64,000 nucleotides of DNA from Leptomonas pyrrhocoris (Eukaryota > Euglenozoa > Kinetoplastea > Trypanosomatida > Trypanosomatidae), in assembly GCF_001293395.1 (NCBI RefSeq), contig NW_015438374.1:19973-83972 (forward strand), written 5' to 3'. Below are positions 20,275 through 28,772 of the stretch, piece by piece. Numbering within the stretch: position 1 is the stretch's first letter; each line of letters begins with the position of its first letter. Position numbers and translations under genes: made by a program. The notes beneath the pieces were generated by a model that had not been told where the DNA came from, made no database searches, and saw only the letters and a list, made by a program, of their open reading frames with translations.

Positions 20275-20762
20275 GATTCTCCTCTCTCGGCTCCAACAGG
20301 ATTGTGAGTGAGGGAGTGTGAGTCGTACGGGCGGTAGAACAGAACCAGATGACCTTATCGAGCGAGTAGGCGCAGAGCAACGCTGCGTTGCGGTTCGGCT
20401 GGTGGTAATGCACGTCAATGCAACAAATAAATACTTATGAAAGTGTATGACCGCTTCTCCCCTTCCCCCCCCCCCACTCTTTGTTCTCTGTTGTTTTATT
20501 TCAATTTCTACCTTATTCTTGTACTTCCGCTTTTGCACCGTCGCCGTCGCAACCGTCGTTGTTTTCAATAGCTGGATTCTTCATCGGCAAGCCCACGTGC
20601 GCAGAGCCGGGTGGATGTCACCGACAAACCACACCGCGGTCTTGAAGCGATACACGTTGTTTCTCTCCACCTGAATTTCACTCTCAGCTACGAGGCTGCT
20701 TTCTTTTCTTTGCTTTCCCCATTTGGGTGTTCTCTTTCATTGCGTTTTCTCAGCTACGTTTA

Positions 20763-20803
20763 GCCGCTGCCTCTGCTTCTTCTTCCTCTCCTCTACATCG
20801 TAG
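20763..20803 (+). promoter_or_regulatory. Probable trans-splice acceptor for the Sec15 gene
   Basis: A CT-rich tract (GCTTCTTCTTCCTCTCCTC) leads to ATCGTAG with AG at 20802-20803, 30 bases before the ATG. Confidence 0.6.
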
Positions 20804-20832
20804 CCAACAACCGTGGAGTCTTTAACTTCGCC

Positions 20833-23800
20833 ATGGACGACGCAGAGCCCACGAAGAACGATCGCCGTATCTACCAGGTGCTGCGTGACCACTGCGATAC
20901 CCCGCGCATTCTCTTCTCCACCGCCGATCCAGTCGCGCTCGACCGCGATGGCACACGGAAGTTCGTGCTACTCTTCTGCACCAAGTACTACACCTACATG
21001 ATTAAAGTGAAGGGCTTCAAGCTGTACGCGGTGTGGACCAACCGGCAGCTCTCCGTCACGGCGGAGCTGAGTAAAGTGACGCTGACCTGCCTCGACGCTC
21101 GGGCCATCAGCATCAGCACAACACCGAAGTCCTACAAGGAGACGACCGATGCGGCGCTCAACGAGTTCAGCAGCGTCACGCTGACAACGGCCTCCGCGGC
21201 AGACGCGGAAGAGATCGAGGAGCGCGTCATGTACATCGTGGAGAGCGCGCAGCGCACCGCCGCCTTCCTAGCACAACAGGAGCGCGGCGGCGGCTCCCTC
21301 AGCAACCGCGCCACGGGCGATGAGGACGAAGACTCGCAGTCGGGGGGATCGTCGGACAGCGACGACGCCGACAACGCAAGCCCGTCCGTCGCGCTGTCGA
21401 TGGCGGCCGCTGCGGCTCGCGGTGCGGCGCTGCAGGGCGATGCGGCGAAGAAGAAGAAAGGCACCGACGCGGTGCTGAGCATGGCGCCCTCCCGCTACAT
21501 CGCCATCACCTCCCTCGTGGACGGCGAATTCGCCGACTACACGACCTTGAAGAATGCGTACATGCGGCGGGAGGAGGAGGACCTCCTGCGCGACTTAGGC
21601 GTATTCATAACCGAAAACGAGGGTCAGGTGGAGGCGCTGTGCGAGCACCACTACCCGGCGCTGCTCCACGCCGCGCAGCAGTGCGTTGACATCTCCGAGC
21701 GGGACGCCGAACTCGTCGGCGAGGAGCTGAGCGGCGCCACAACGCTGGTGCGCACCGCCGTCGTAAACATGAAGAAGGTCACCTCGAACCTTTTGCTGTC
21801 GCGAAACACGCGCGACAACCTGCAGCAGGTACGCGGGCTGCTGTCCAAGTCCATTGCGGTTGCCGAATATTTAGAGACGGCAGAGTCTCAGACGGACCGT
21901 CAGCAACTTGTCGGCGCCGTCACGACACTGCGCGAGTTAATTCGGCTCGCCGCCCCCCTCAGCGAGTACGCCATCGGCGAATACATACTGCACGTACGTG
22001 TGCCTGCCCTGTCGCAGGACGTGTTCAGCTACGCCGTGCAGCAGCTGAACAGCTGGCTGCGGGTGCTGCGCGACAAGGCGTACCCGATAGGCCAGGCCGC
22101 CATGAACTGGAAGGGCACGACAGCGGCGGGCTACCTATCCTCGCACATTGAGATGGCAGACGCGAGTGAGCAATGGTGGTTGAAGGAGGACTTCGTCCCG
22201 GCGCAGCTGCGGGCCGCTCCGTTTGCGGAGGCCGACGCGATCACCGCCGTGTCGAACGGGGCGGGCATCCAAGCCGTTTTTATCGAGCTGCACCGCGAGG
22301 AGTACCTGGACAAGTACTACGGGGAGGGAAGGTGGCAGCAGGCGCGCGCGGACCTCCTCGAGGCACCGATGGTGCTGACCGACCTGCCGCCTGCGGAGGT
22401 GCTGCGTAAGTTCACGCAGTACTGCGCCACGGCGCTGGGCTTTATCTTGATCGAGGACATCGTGTACTGCGCCACCTCACCGCACCTACGCTCCAGTGCG
22501 GAAATCATTCAGCTGTGGGCGGTGCTGTCGAGCAAGGTGGCGGAGCACGCTCTCCACGTGCTGAAGGTGCTGCTGTCGGACCCCAACAAAACGGACGAAG
22601 CGGTGCAGGAAGTGCTCGTGCTGCAGTCGCTGATCCGGTGTGCGGCGGACAACGTGAAGTGCGTGGAGGTGAGCAACCTGCCGCTCTCCCGCGCGATGGA
22701 GACGTGCAGCGACGAGCTGATCAGCTCGTGGTTGCAGCAGGCCTGCGTGGAGTGTATGCTGCTCATCAGCAGTGACGCCTTCAACCCCGCGACGGCCACC
22801 GACGCGACGCAGTTCGAAGACAAGGTTGCTCGCTTCCACTTCCACCGCTGCGTCTCGCTGGAGCTGCCGATCCCGCCCGCGTACACCTCCGGTGTGGTGA
22901 CACTCCCGTACAGCAACGTTGTGCCGCTGACGGGCGACTGCGTACTTAAGTTCCTGGGGCAGTGCTACACCACTATCATCACGGACCCGTCGACGGTGGT
23001 GATGCCGTCGGAGCTGAACAACGTGGACGAGATGCTCCTCAAGTACCTCACGCTGCTCTTCCGCACGATGGCGGAGTCGATGTTCGGTCAGCTCATGACC
23101 TTGGGCAGCCGCTCCGTTGTGCAGCTGGCCGTCTTCGTCACGAGCTGCTCCATGATGCCGGTGCTGGTGTCGTGTGCGGAGCAGCAGTACATGCTGCACT
23201 GGCAGTGTCAGTACGAGCGGGAGAAGACGCAGGCCATGGGCTCGCCCAAGCTGATGGCGGATTGTGCGAAGCTGTTCTCCAAGTCGCTGCAGCAGGGAAT
23301 TGAACGGCTGCTCGCTGCGTTTATGGGCGAGGTCGAAGACCGCCTGAAGAACGTCGACCTCATTTCATTTTGGAAGGCCCAGGTCGAGAGCCAGCGGCAG
23401 GGCAAGAAGGCGGAGGGCGACAACTTCATGTCCTGCATGGAGTACACCCTCAGCATGATCCCCAAACTCAACGCCGTGCTGCAGAGCACCGTGGTGCGCA
23501 GCGTCGTCGGCACGACCGTCACCCGGGCAGGGATGCTGATGCAGTCCAGCGTTGGCACCGCCATCTCTACCGCCTACCGCGGCGGTGCACGCGACTTCCA
23601 ACTCTGGCGTGACTGCATCGACGAGTTTGAAAAGCAGTGCAACAACGGAGTGCCGGTGTGGCAGCGACGGCTCGGGGAGCTTCTGCCGGGGATCAGCGCC
23701 GCCACTCGATTTCCTCTCAACGGCACCGTCACGGCGCAGGAGGTGCGGCAGTCGTTGCTGCCGAATGAGCAGGCGTACAACACGGAGAAGGCGAACCAGC

Positions 23801-23919
23801 CGCAGATTTTGGCGGGCATTGAAGGCGCCGGTAAGGTGATGGCGAAGGGCTTCCAGGTAGTGGGCAAGGGCGTGGCTGCCACCGCGAACGTTTTCAAGAA
23901 GGATCAGCAGCAGAAGTGA
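20833..23919 (+). CDS. SEC15: Exocyst complex component Sec15-like, 1028 aa, with PH-like N-terminus
   Basis: Sec15 is a subunit of the octameric exocyst that tethers secretory vesicles to the plasma membrane; in trypanosomes that means the flagellar-pocket membrane. Family marks: an N-terminal helical region (about 240-430) with EALCEHHYPALLHA, LSRNTRDNLQQVRGLLSKS and the paired-helix SWLRVLRDKAYPIGQAAM (compare animal DIRKHSDKIGE); then EEYLDKYYGEGRWQQARADL and CATALGFILIEDIVYC (compare VGFFVVEDH); and the C-terminal helical domain FRTMAESMFGQLMTLGSRSVVQLAVFV. Residues 1-150 are extra compared with animal Sec15. They alternate short beta-strands (FVLLFCTKYYTYMIKVKG) and end with a helix, recalling a PH fold. 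An acidic/Ser linker (160-215) separates the two parts. Confidence 0.85.
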   Translation: MDDAEPTKNDRRIYQVLRDHCDTPRILFSTADPVALDRDGTRKFVLLFCTKYYTYMIKVKGFKLYAVWTNRQLSVTAELSKVTLTCLDARAISISTTPKSYKETTDAALNEFSSVTLTTASAADAEEIEERVMYIVESAQRTAAFLAQQERGGGSLSNRATGDEDEDSQSGGSSDSDDADNASPSVALSMAAAAARGAALQGDAAKKKKGTDAVLSMAPSRYIAITSLVDGEFADYTTLKNAYMRREEEDLLRDLGVFITENEGQVEALCEHHYPALLHAAQQCVDISERDAELVGEELSGATTLVRTAVVNMKKVTSNLLLSRNTRDNLQQVRGLLSKSIAVAEYLETAESQTDRQQLVGAVTTLRELIRLAAPLSEYAIGEYILHVRVPALSQDVFSYAVQQLNSWLRVLRDKAYPIGQAAMNWKGTTAAGYLSSHIEMADASEQWWLKEDFVPAQLRAAPFAEADAITAVSNGAGIQAVFIELHREEYLDKYYGEGRWQQARADLLEAPMVLTDLPPAEVLRKFTQYCATALGFILIEDIVYCATSPHLRSSAEIIQLWAVLSSKVAEHALHVLKVLLSDPNKTDEAVQEVLVLQSLIRCAADNVKCVEVSNLPLSRAMETCSDELISSWLQQACVECMLLISSDAFNPATATDATQFEDKVARFHFHRCVSLELPIPPAYTSGVVTLPYSNVVPLTGDCVLKFLGQCYTTIITDPSTVVMPSELNNVDEMLLKYLTLLFRTMAESMFGQLMTLGSRSVVQLAVFVTSCSMMPVLVSCAEQQYMLHWQCQYEREKTQAMGSPKLMADCAKLFSKSLQQGIERLLAAFMGEVEDRLKNVDLISFWKAQVESQRQGKKAEGDNFMSCMEYTLSMIPKLNAVLQSTVVRSVVGTTVTRAGMLMQSSVGTAISTAYRGGARDFQLWRDCIDEFEKQCNNGVPVWQRRLGELLPGISAATRFPLNGTVTAQEVRQSLLPNEQAYNTEKANQPQILAGIEGAGKVMAKGFQVVGKGVAATANVFKKDQQQK

Positions 23920-24598
23920 CGCCTCAAAGCATCTCAAATTGCTTTCTTGTTCGGCGCAGCAAAGGTTGCCGCAGTCCCGACTGTGTTCTACAGCTGCGTC
24001 CGCAAGTACACTCAGCAGTCATTGCGTCGCCGCACGAACGAGCCTCAACTACTTTTGCAGCTTGACTTCTGTGTTGGTCGGCGGCTGACCGTGTCGCACG
24101 ATGTTCTGCCGATCTTTTTTTTTGGAAGAGAGACGTTTTCGCACGCAGCAACGTGCGTTCCGTGCTGTACACAACACTGGTTTTACCTTTCTGCATCTTT
24201 AGCCAAAGGGACAGTCACGTCGAGGCTTTTCTATTCGCTGCGGCATAACTGGCACTCGTTGGTCTTGCTCAAAAGACATGCACGAACGCGAGTCGTGATG
24301 CAGCCATCTTCTTTCTCTCCTTTCTCGTCGTGGCGTAGCTCCATCTGCGCTCGCACGCTCGACCTTCAGTTATGTGCTTTACACCCTCAGCCCTTTCTCA
24401 ACCCCCTTCTCGTCCGCAGTGCGATAAAGAAAAACACACGAAAAGCTGAGCGGCGGCCTCGCCTGCACGCACCTCCAAGCACGCACACACGCGTGCATCG
24501 ATACTCAAATACCATAGACTTGGTGCACCACAGCAGAGCACCAGAACAGATAGATCTGCTTTTTGTATTTTCAAACAGCAACGTTCGGTTCTTCTGAA
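23920..24598. other. Intergenic spacer
   Basis: About 680 bases. No gene seen. It ends with a splice acceptor motif TTTTTGTATTTTCAAACAG (AG 24577-24578), 20 bases before the next ATG. Confidence 0.5.
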
Positions 24599-26998
24599 AT
24601 GACCTCCGTTGTGCACGACCTCTGCCAATACCGGTACGTGACCTCGGTGCACCGCCCGTTGCCCTGGGCACACGTCCGGCACGTGTGCATCCCCGAGCTG
24701 CGCCACGAGTCACCGGACCTCCCGTTGATGGCCAACCTCATCGCCGGTCTCGCCGACTGCGACGTGTCCTTAACGGAAATACGCGAGCACAACGACGCAG
24801 ACCTTCTGCAGCTCGTCGAGGTGCTGCAGGCCTGTCTGCAATTCGCGTTGTGGTCGCAGAACATTCTCAAAGAGAAGCTGTTGGAGCTGCAGTCGTCGCA
24901 GGTTGCAAAGCGAGTCTCGGCGCGGCAGCTGGACCACTTCGAGTCTCGATGTCGGGCGCTGGAGAGAGAGGTGCAGACGCTGGTCGGTGAGCGAGATACG
25001 CTGTCGTTGGGCACGGCGAACTTGCGGACTGCATTGGTGCAGCTGGAGACGACCGTCAAGATGCAGGAGCGACAGCTCAAGCAGGAACGCGAGCGCACCT
25101 CCCTGCTCGTGGAGAAGATGGAGAAGGCCTTCGCGGAGAGCGCGCAGTTGCGCTGCCCGGCAGCGTCTTCCATGCCGCCCAACGCGGTGCAGCGGCCGCA
25201 GGATGCACGTGAGGCCCTGCGCTGTCCGACGCACAGGCACCGTCGGCGCCGATCAGGAGCGCACAGCATACCAGGTGGGGTGCGTCCGGGTAGGCAAAAG
25301 GCGTCTTCTACGCTGGCCGAGTCGGATACCGTCTCCGACACGGCGACGTCCCTCACCGACGACAGCACGATGAACGCAGAAGCGGAGTTTGTCTGGGAAG
25401 AAGCCCGGCGTGGCGATCGCCGTCGCCGTGCGCACCCCTACAGCGATGGGCGGGGGGCGGAGGGCATCTTTCCCTCTCCCTGCGTGGACTGGCGCACCTT
25501 GGTCCGCTACATCATTCATGAAGAGAAGCACACACCTGTGTGGCCTGCCGCCCCTGCTGCAACGCAAATGCCTGTGTCCGCCATTGCTTCGCCTTCTGGT
25601 CCGGCTCCCGTTGCTGCTACTGCTGCTGCCGCCCCGTCGCCACCAGCGTTGCCGGCGCCCTCGGACAGCGGTCTCCGCCATGACTTTTGCGATCCGCTGC
25701 AGGCGCTCTTTTCGGGCTTCACGGCCGCCGTTGCTGGAGAGGTGGGAGAGTACGCACGCGGTACGGCGGCGCAGACCCGTGATTTCGTCGCAGCAACGAC
25801 GCAGCAACGCATCCAAGAACTGACAGCCGCGCAGCAGCGGTTTGTGAAGGACGTGCGTGATGTTCTTCGCTCGGTGCCCCTCGCTCCTCCTCCAGCCGCC
25901 GCCTCTCCTTCCCCTCCATCTCCAGCGATGTCCCCTCCGCTGTCCGCGCCTTCTATCGCAAACGTAGAAGCCAAGCGAGAGGACGTATCCCGCAATACGC
26001 AACCCCAATCGGAGCACCCCGCCACACCGCCTTCGCCAACCTCACCCCCTCACCTCACTTCATCTTCGCCGCTCAAGTTTGCTGATCTAACCGATGCGAC
26101 AAAGAAACTCAAGGGGCCCGCTCTCGCAGCTGGAAGTCTCCCCCAAACTGCCGTCCCTGCGGCAGCGAGCAGTCCACGAGATGCGGGCTACAGCTTCGGC
26201 AGCCTCTTCCGTTCTCGCGACGACAGCAGTCCCGTCGTATCCGTCTACCGCGGGTCGCAGCCGCCCTCCCTCTTTAACTCGCCGCAGCCGGAGGCGCGGT
26301 CGGAGACGGGCAGCCCGCAGCAACACCGCAGCACCTCCGGCGCCGTGCGCAGCAGTAACGGAAACTCCCGGGTGTCGCTGCTGCCCACCTTCTCGTCGGA
26401 TATCCTCCGCACACCCAACGCCAGTGAGCACGGCGCCTCCACGGCGTCCAGCACGTCCTCCACGCCAGCCAAAGCGAGCGCGCGCACCGGCGTGGTCCCT
26501 CCGAAGGATGCCGAGTTGCACTCCGAGGTGGACGACGATGGCCAGCCGCCGGATGCGGACCTCCACCCACCCACCAGCAGCAGTTCCATTTCTCCGCCGG
26601 ACTCCTACCGGAGTTCCTCGGATGACTCCGTGCGCCACAACGGCGGCAGTGGTGATGGTCAACCCACCGCAATCTTCACAGCGGCGGCGGCGGCGGCACC
26701 GACGTCGATCTCGAAGGTAAACTCTTCCTTCCACGCCCCGCCGTACGCCAAGCCCATCACGACGCCGCCGGTGTACCCTGCGCTGACGGCGCCGCAGTCC
26801 AGCAGCCCACCCACGGCCTCTCCTTTGCCAGGCGGCCTCTCGCCACATCGCACGCTCAGCCTGCACTCGTCGATGCGGTCAGATGCGAGCGGCGGCAGCA
26901 CCCGCGCGTCGTCGCTGATGCTGCGGAACACGCAGAGGGAACTGGAGGCCCTGCTGGCCGAGGACGCCGCTGCGGAGCGCGCCAAAGCGCGGAATTAG
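24599..26998 (+). CDS. DZIP1-like coiled-coil protein, putative basal body/transition-zone factor, 799 aa
   Basis: ATG 24599 is the first in-frame ATG after the predicted splice acceptor. Residues about 12-105 resemble the N-terminal domain of DZIP1/Iguana: YRYVTSVHRPLPWAHVRHV corresponds to the conserved FxFRxRxExVDWRRI block, and LLQLVEVLQACLQFALWSQN to the helix with LxxxQDxL. A coiled coil follows (about 95-185, with repeated LxxE and RERERTSLL patterns). The remainder (about 185-760) is disordered, Ser/Pro/Ala-rich, with a short helical patch near 375-430. The extreme C-terminus (LRNTQRELEALLAEDAAAERAKARN) is helical again. Animal DZIP1 acts at the ciliary base; a similar flagellar-base role here is inference. 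The zinc finger of animal DZIP1 is not seen. Confidence 0.6.
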   Translation: MTSVVHDLCQYRYVTSVHRPLPWAHVRHVCIPELRHESPDLPLMANLIAGLADCDVSLTEIREHNDADLLQLVEVLQACLQFALWSQNILKEKLLELQSSQVAKRVSARQLDHFESRCRALEREVQTLVGERDTLSLGTANLRTALVQLETTVKMQERQLKQERERTSLLVEKMEKAFAESAQLRCPAASSMPPNAVQRPQDAREALRCPTHRHRRRRSGAHSIPGGVRPGRQKASSTLAESDTVSDTATSLTDDSTMNAEAEFVWEEARRGDRRRRAHPYSDGRGAEGIFPSPCVDWRTLVRYIIHEEKHTPVWPAAPAATQMPVSAIASPSGPAPVAATAAAAPSPPALPAPSDSGLRHDFCDPLQALFSGFTAAVAGEVGEYARGTAAQTRDFVAATTQQRIQELTAAQQRFVKDVRDVLRSVPLAPPPAAASPSPPSPAMSPPLSAPSIANVEAKREDVSRNTQPQSEHPATPPSPTSPPHLTSSSPLKFADLTDATKKLKGPALAAGSLPQTAVPAAASSPRDAGYSFGSLFRSRDDSSPVVSVYRGSQPPSLFNSPQPEARSETGSPQQHRSTSGAVRSSNGNSRVSLLPTFSSDILRTPNASEHGASTASSTSSTPAKASARTGVVPPKDAELHSEVDDDGQPPDADLHPPTSSSSISPPDSYRSSSDDSVRHNGGSGDGQPTAIFTAAAAAAPTSISKVNSSFHAPPYAKPITTPPVYPALTAPQSSSPPTASPLPGGLSPHRTLSLHSSMRSDASGGSTRASSLMLRNTQRELEALLAEDAAAERAKARN

Positions 26999-27488
26999 TT
27001 CAAGCCCACAAAAAAGCCGTGACTCATTCGTGTGGCTGCCCGCTGCGACATCAAGACTCCCATAGAAGTGGAAAAGATTACTATCCATCTCCTTTGGCAC
27101 TCTTCATCCCACCACAACTCCCAGCCTGAGGTACGAGAGACGTGCTGCGGCAACGTACAGGAGAAAAGGCTCTCCATTCTTTTCTGTCTCCACGCTTCCG
27201 CTGGGTACTGGCAGAAATTACACCTATGAAAAATAAAACCTGCATCCGCATTCCTGAATATGCTGCTGCTCCTTCTCACTTGTCTATAACAAGTCCTTGC
27301 CTTTTTTTCCTGCTCTTTTCTCGACGTTCGCTCGGGACACCGTGGCACAACGCGGCACGTCTCAGCTACATCACCTCTTTCCCCATCGAGCAAAGTTGCC
27401 CTTGCTGTTTTGCACTTGTTCTTCCTTGATAACTTCACCACCTCCACCGTCACCTCAACGACGACGACGACGAAGACACATTATTAAG
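26999..27488. other. Intergenic spacer
   Basis: About 490 bases, no gene. A pyrimidine-rich region (27396-27460) and a run of CGA repeats (27457-27473) precede the MCT-1 gene. Confidence 0.5.
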
Positions 27489-28079
27489 ATGACCTCGGCC
27501 GATCTTTTCAAGAAGTTCACGTTGGAGAACGTGGCGCAGATCGCCAGCAGCAGTCAAAAGGAGCAAAAGGAGGTGCGGGAGAAGCTGTACGAGCAGTTCC
27601 CCGCGCTGGAGAAGTACTGGGAAGACATCCTGCCAAAGAAATCTGACATCTACATCATTCGGTGCCAGGGCCAAGTGCACTGCATCACGCTTGTCAGTTC
27701 GCAGCCGGAGGTGCTGTTCTTCAATCACCACGACGGTCCCTATATGCCGCACTTAAAGCTACTGCATAAGTACCCCTTTATACTGAGCAAGAACTTTCAG
27801 GTGGACATCGGCGGCTGCCGGTACGTCATCTCCGGCGCCAACGTGATGTGCCCGGGGGTGACGTCGGAGGGTGGAGAAGTAGCCGAAGACGCCGAGGAGG
27901 AGGACGTGGTCGGGATTTACGTACAAGGCAAGCAGCACGCGTGTGCCGTCGGCATCATGCTGATGTCTTCGGAGGAGATCAAGCAGGTCAACAAAGGGCC
28001 CTGTATCGAGAACGTCCACCACCTCGGGGACGGTCTGTGGATGAATCCGATTCTCAGCTCCTCGCACATCAACGTGTAA
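27489..28079 (+). CDS. MCTS1: MCT-1/Tma20 PUA-domain translation factor, 196 aa
   Basis: MCT-1 (yeast Tma20) pairs with DENR/Tma22 to remove deacylated tRNA and recycle 40S subunits, and to assist reinitiation. ATG 27489 gives MTSADLFKKFTLENVA, close to the usual start. Residues 1-90 are the MCT-1 N-terminal domain, including LPKKSDIYIIRCQGQVHCI and LFFNHHDGPYMPHLKLLHKYP. The PUA domain spans about 97-185, with VDIGGCRYVISGANVMCPGV, HACAVGIMLMSSEEI and the C-terminal GDGLWMNP. An acidic insert (about 127-140, EVAEDAEEED) lies inside the PUA loop and is larger than in the animal protein. Length is otherwise typical. Confidence 0.95.
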   Translation: MTSADLFKKFTLENVAQIASSSQKEQKEVREKLYEQFPALEKYWEDILPKKSDIYIIRCQGQVHCITLVSSQPEVLFFNHHDGPYMPHLKLLHKYPFILSKNFQVDIGGCRYVISGANVMCPGVTSEGGEVAEDAEEEDVVGIYVQGKQHACAVGIMLMSSEEIKQVNKGPCIENVHHLGDGLWMNPILSSSHINV

Positions 28080-28772
28080 ACGTCATGTGGTGAAGCGGCG
28101 CTGTGCCTGCGGTGCGGCTTCCCCTGCTCATCACCGTCAAACAAAAGAAGCGGAGGTAGAAGAGGGCATCACTTCCGAGACGTCTTGCACAAGGCACGTG
28201 TTGCTGTTTCGCCTACATCCATCAGCTGCAAGTGTTCGGTTTGTGTATTTGGCATGCCGTGCACGTGCAAGAGTTTTTTCTCGACAGCGCTTTATGAGTC
28301 GGTGTTGCTGTTGTTAACAGTCTGTGAAACGATGATATCTGAAAGAAGAATTGACGAAGGTGGAGCAATTGTGCAGCGAGACACACGTCCTAGCTGGGAT
28401 CAATGCGGCAGATTATTCTCTACCAGACGGCCAGCTGTCGCCGCCGTCAAACGATGAGAATGCTGTCGGTGCGGATTGTGTCATTGTAATGGCGAGAGAT
28501 GAGGGGCGTTGTCTGTACGACTTGTAGACCTCCTCTTTATTGGCGTAGGATGCCCAGAACTCACAACCCTTCTCCCTTCTTGTGCTATATTCTTCCTATA
28601 CGCCTTTTCTGCCGTTTCCTTGGTATCATCAACACCCTCCCCCATGCGCACAGCCTCTACGTTGTGGAGTCTCAGCGCCGTTCTCGTCCTTGAATTGCAG
28701 CTCCGCTTCTTCTTCTTTTATTATTATTATTATTATTGTTGATTTACTACGTCACCGCGGCGCTTTTAAACC
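28080..28772. other. Intergenic spacer with an open, protein-like fragment and ATT repeats
   Basis: About 690 bases. A stop-to-stop frame at 28336-28527 reads as acidic, protein-like sequence but lacks a start codon (see findings). An (ATT)n run lies at 28722-28737. AG at 28699-28700 (TTGAATTGCAG) is a candidate splice acceptor for the helicase. Confidence 0.45.

Larger units (their letters stand above)
19633..20832. other. Intergenic spacer, 1.2 kb, contains a perfect palindrome
   Basis: No gene seen. It contains the 22-bp palindrome at 20253-20274 and a C homopolymer at about 20465. A long pyrimidine tract (20763-20796) with AG at 20802-20803 precedes the Sec15 gene. Confidence 0.5.
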
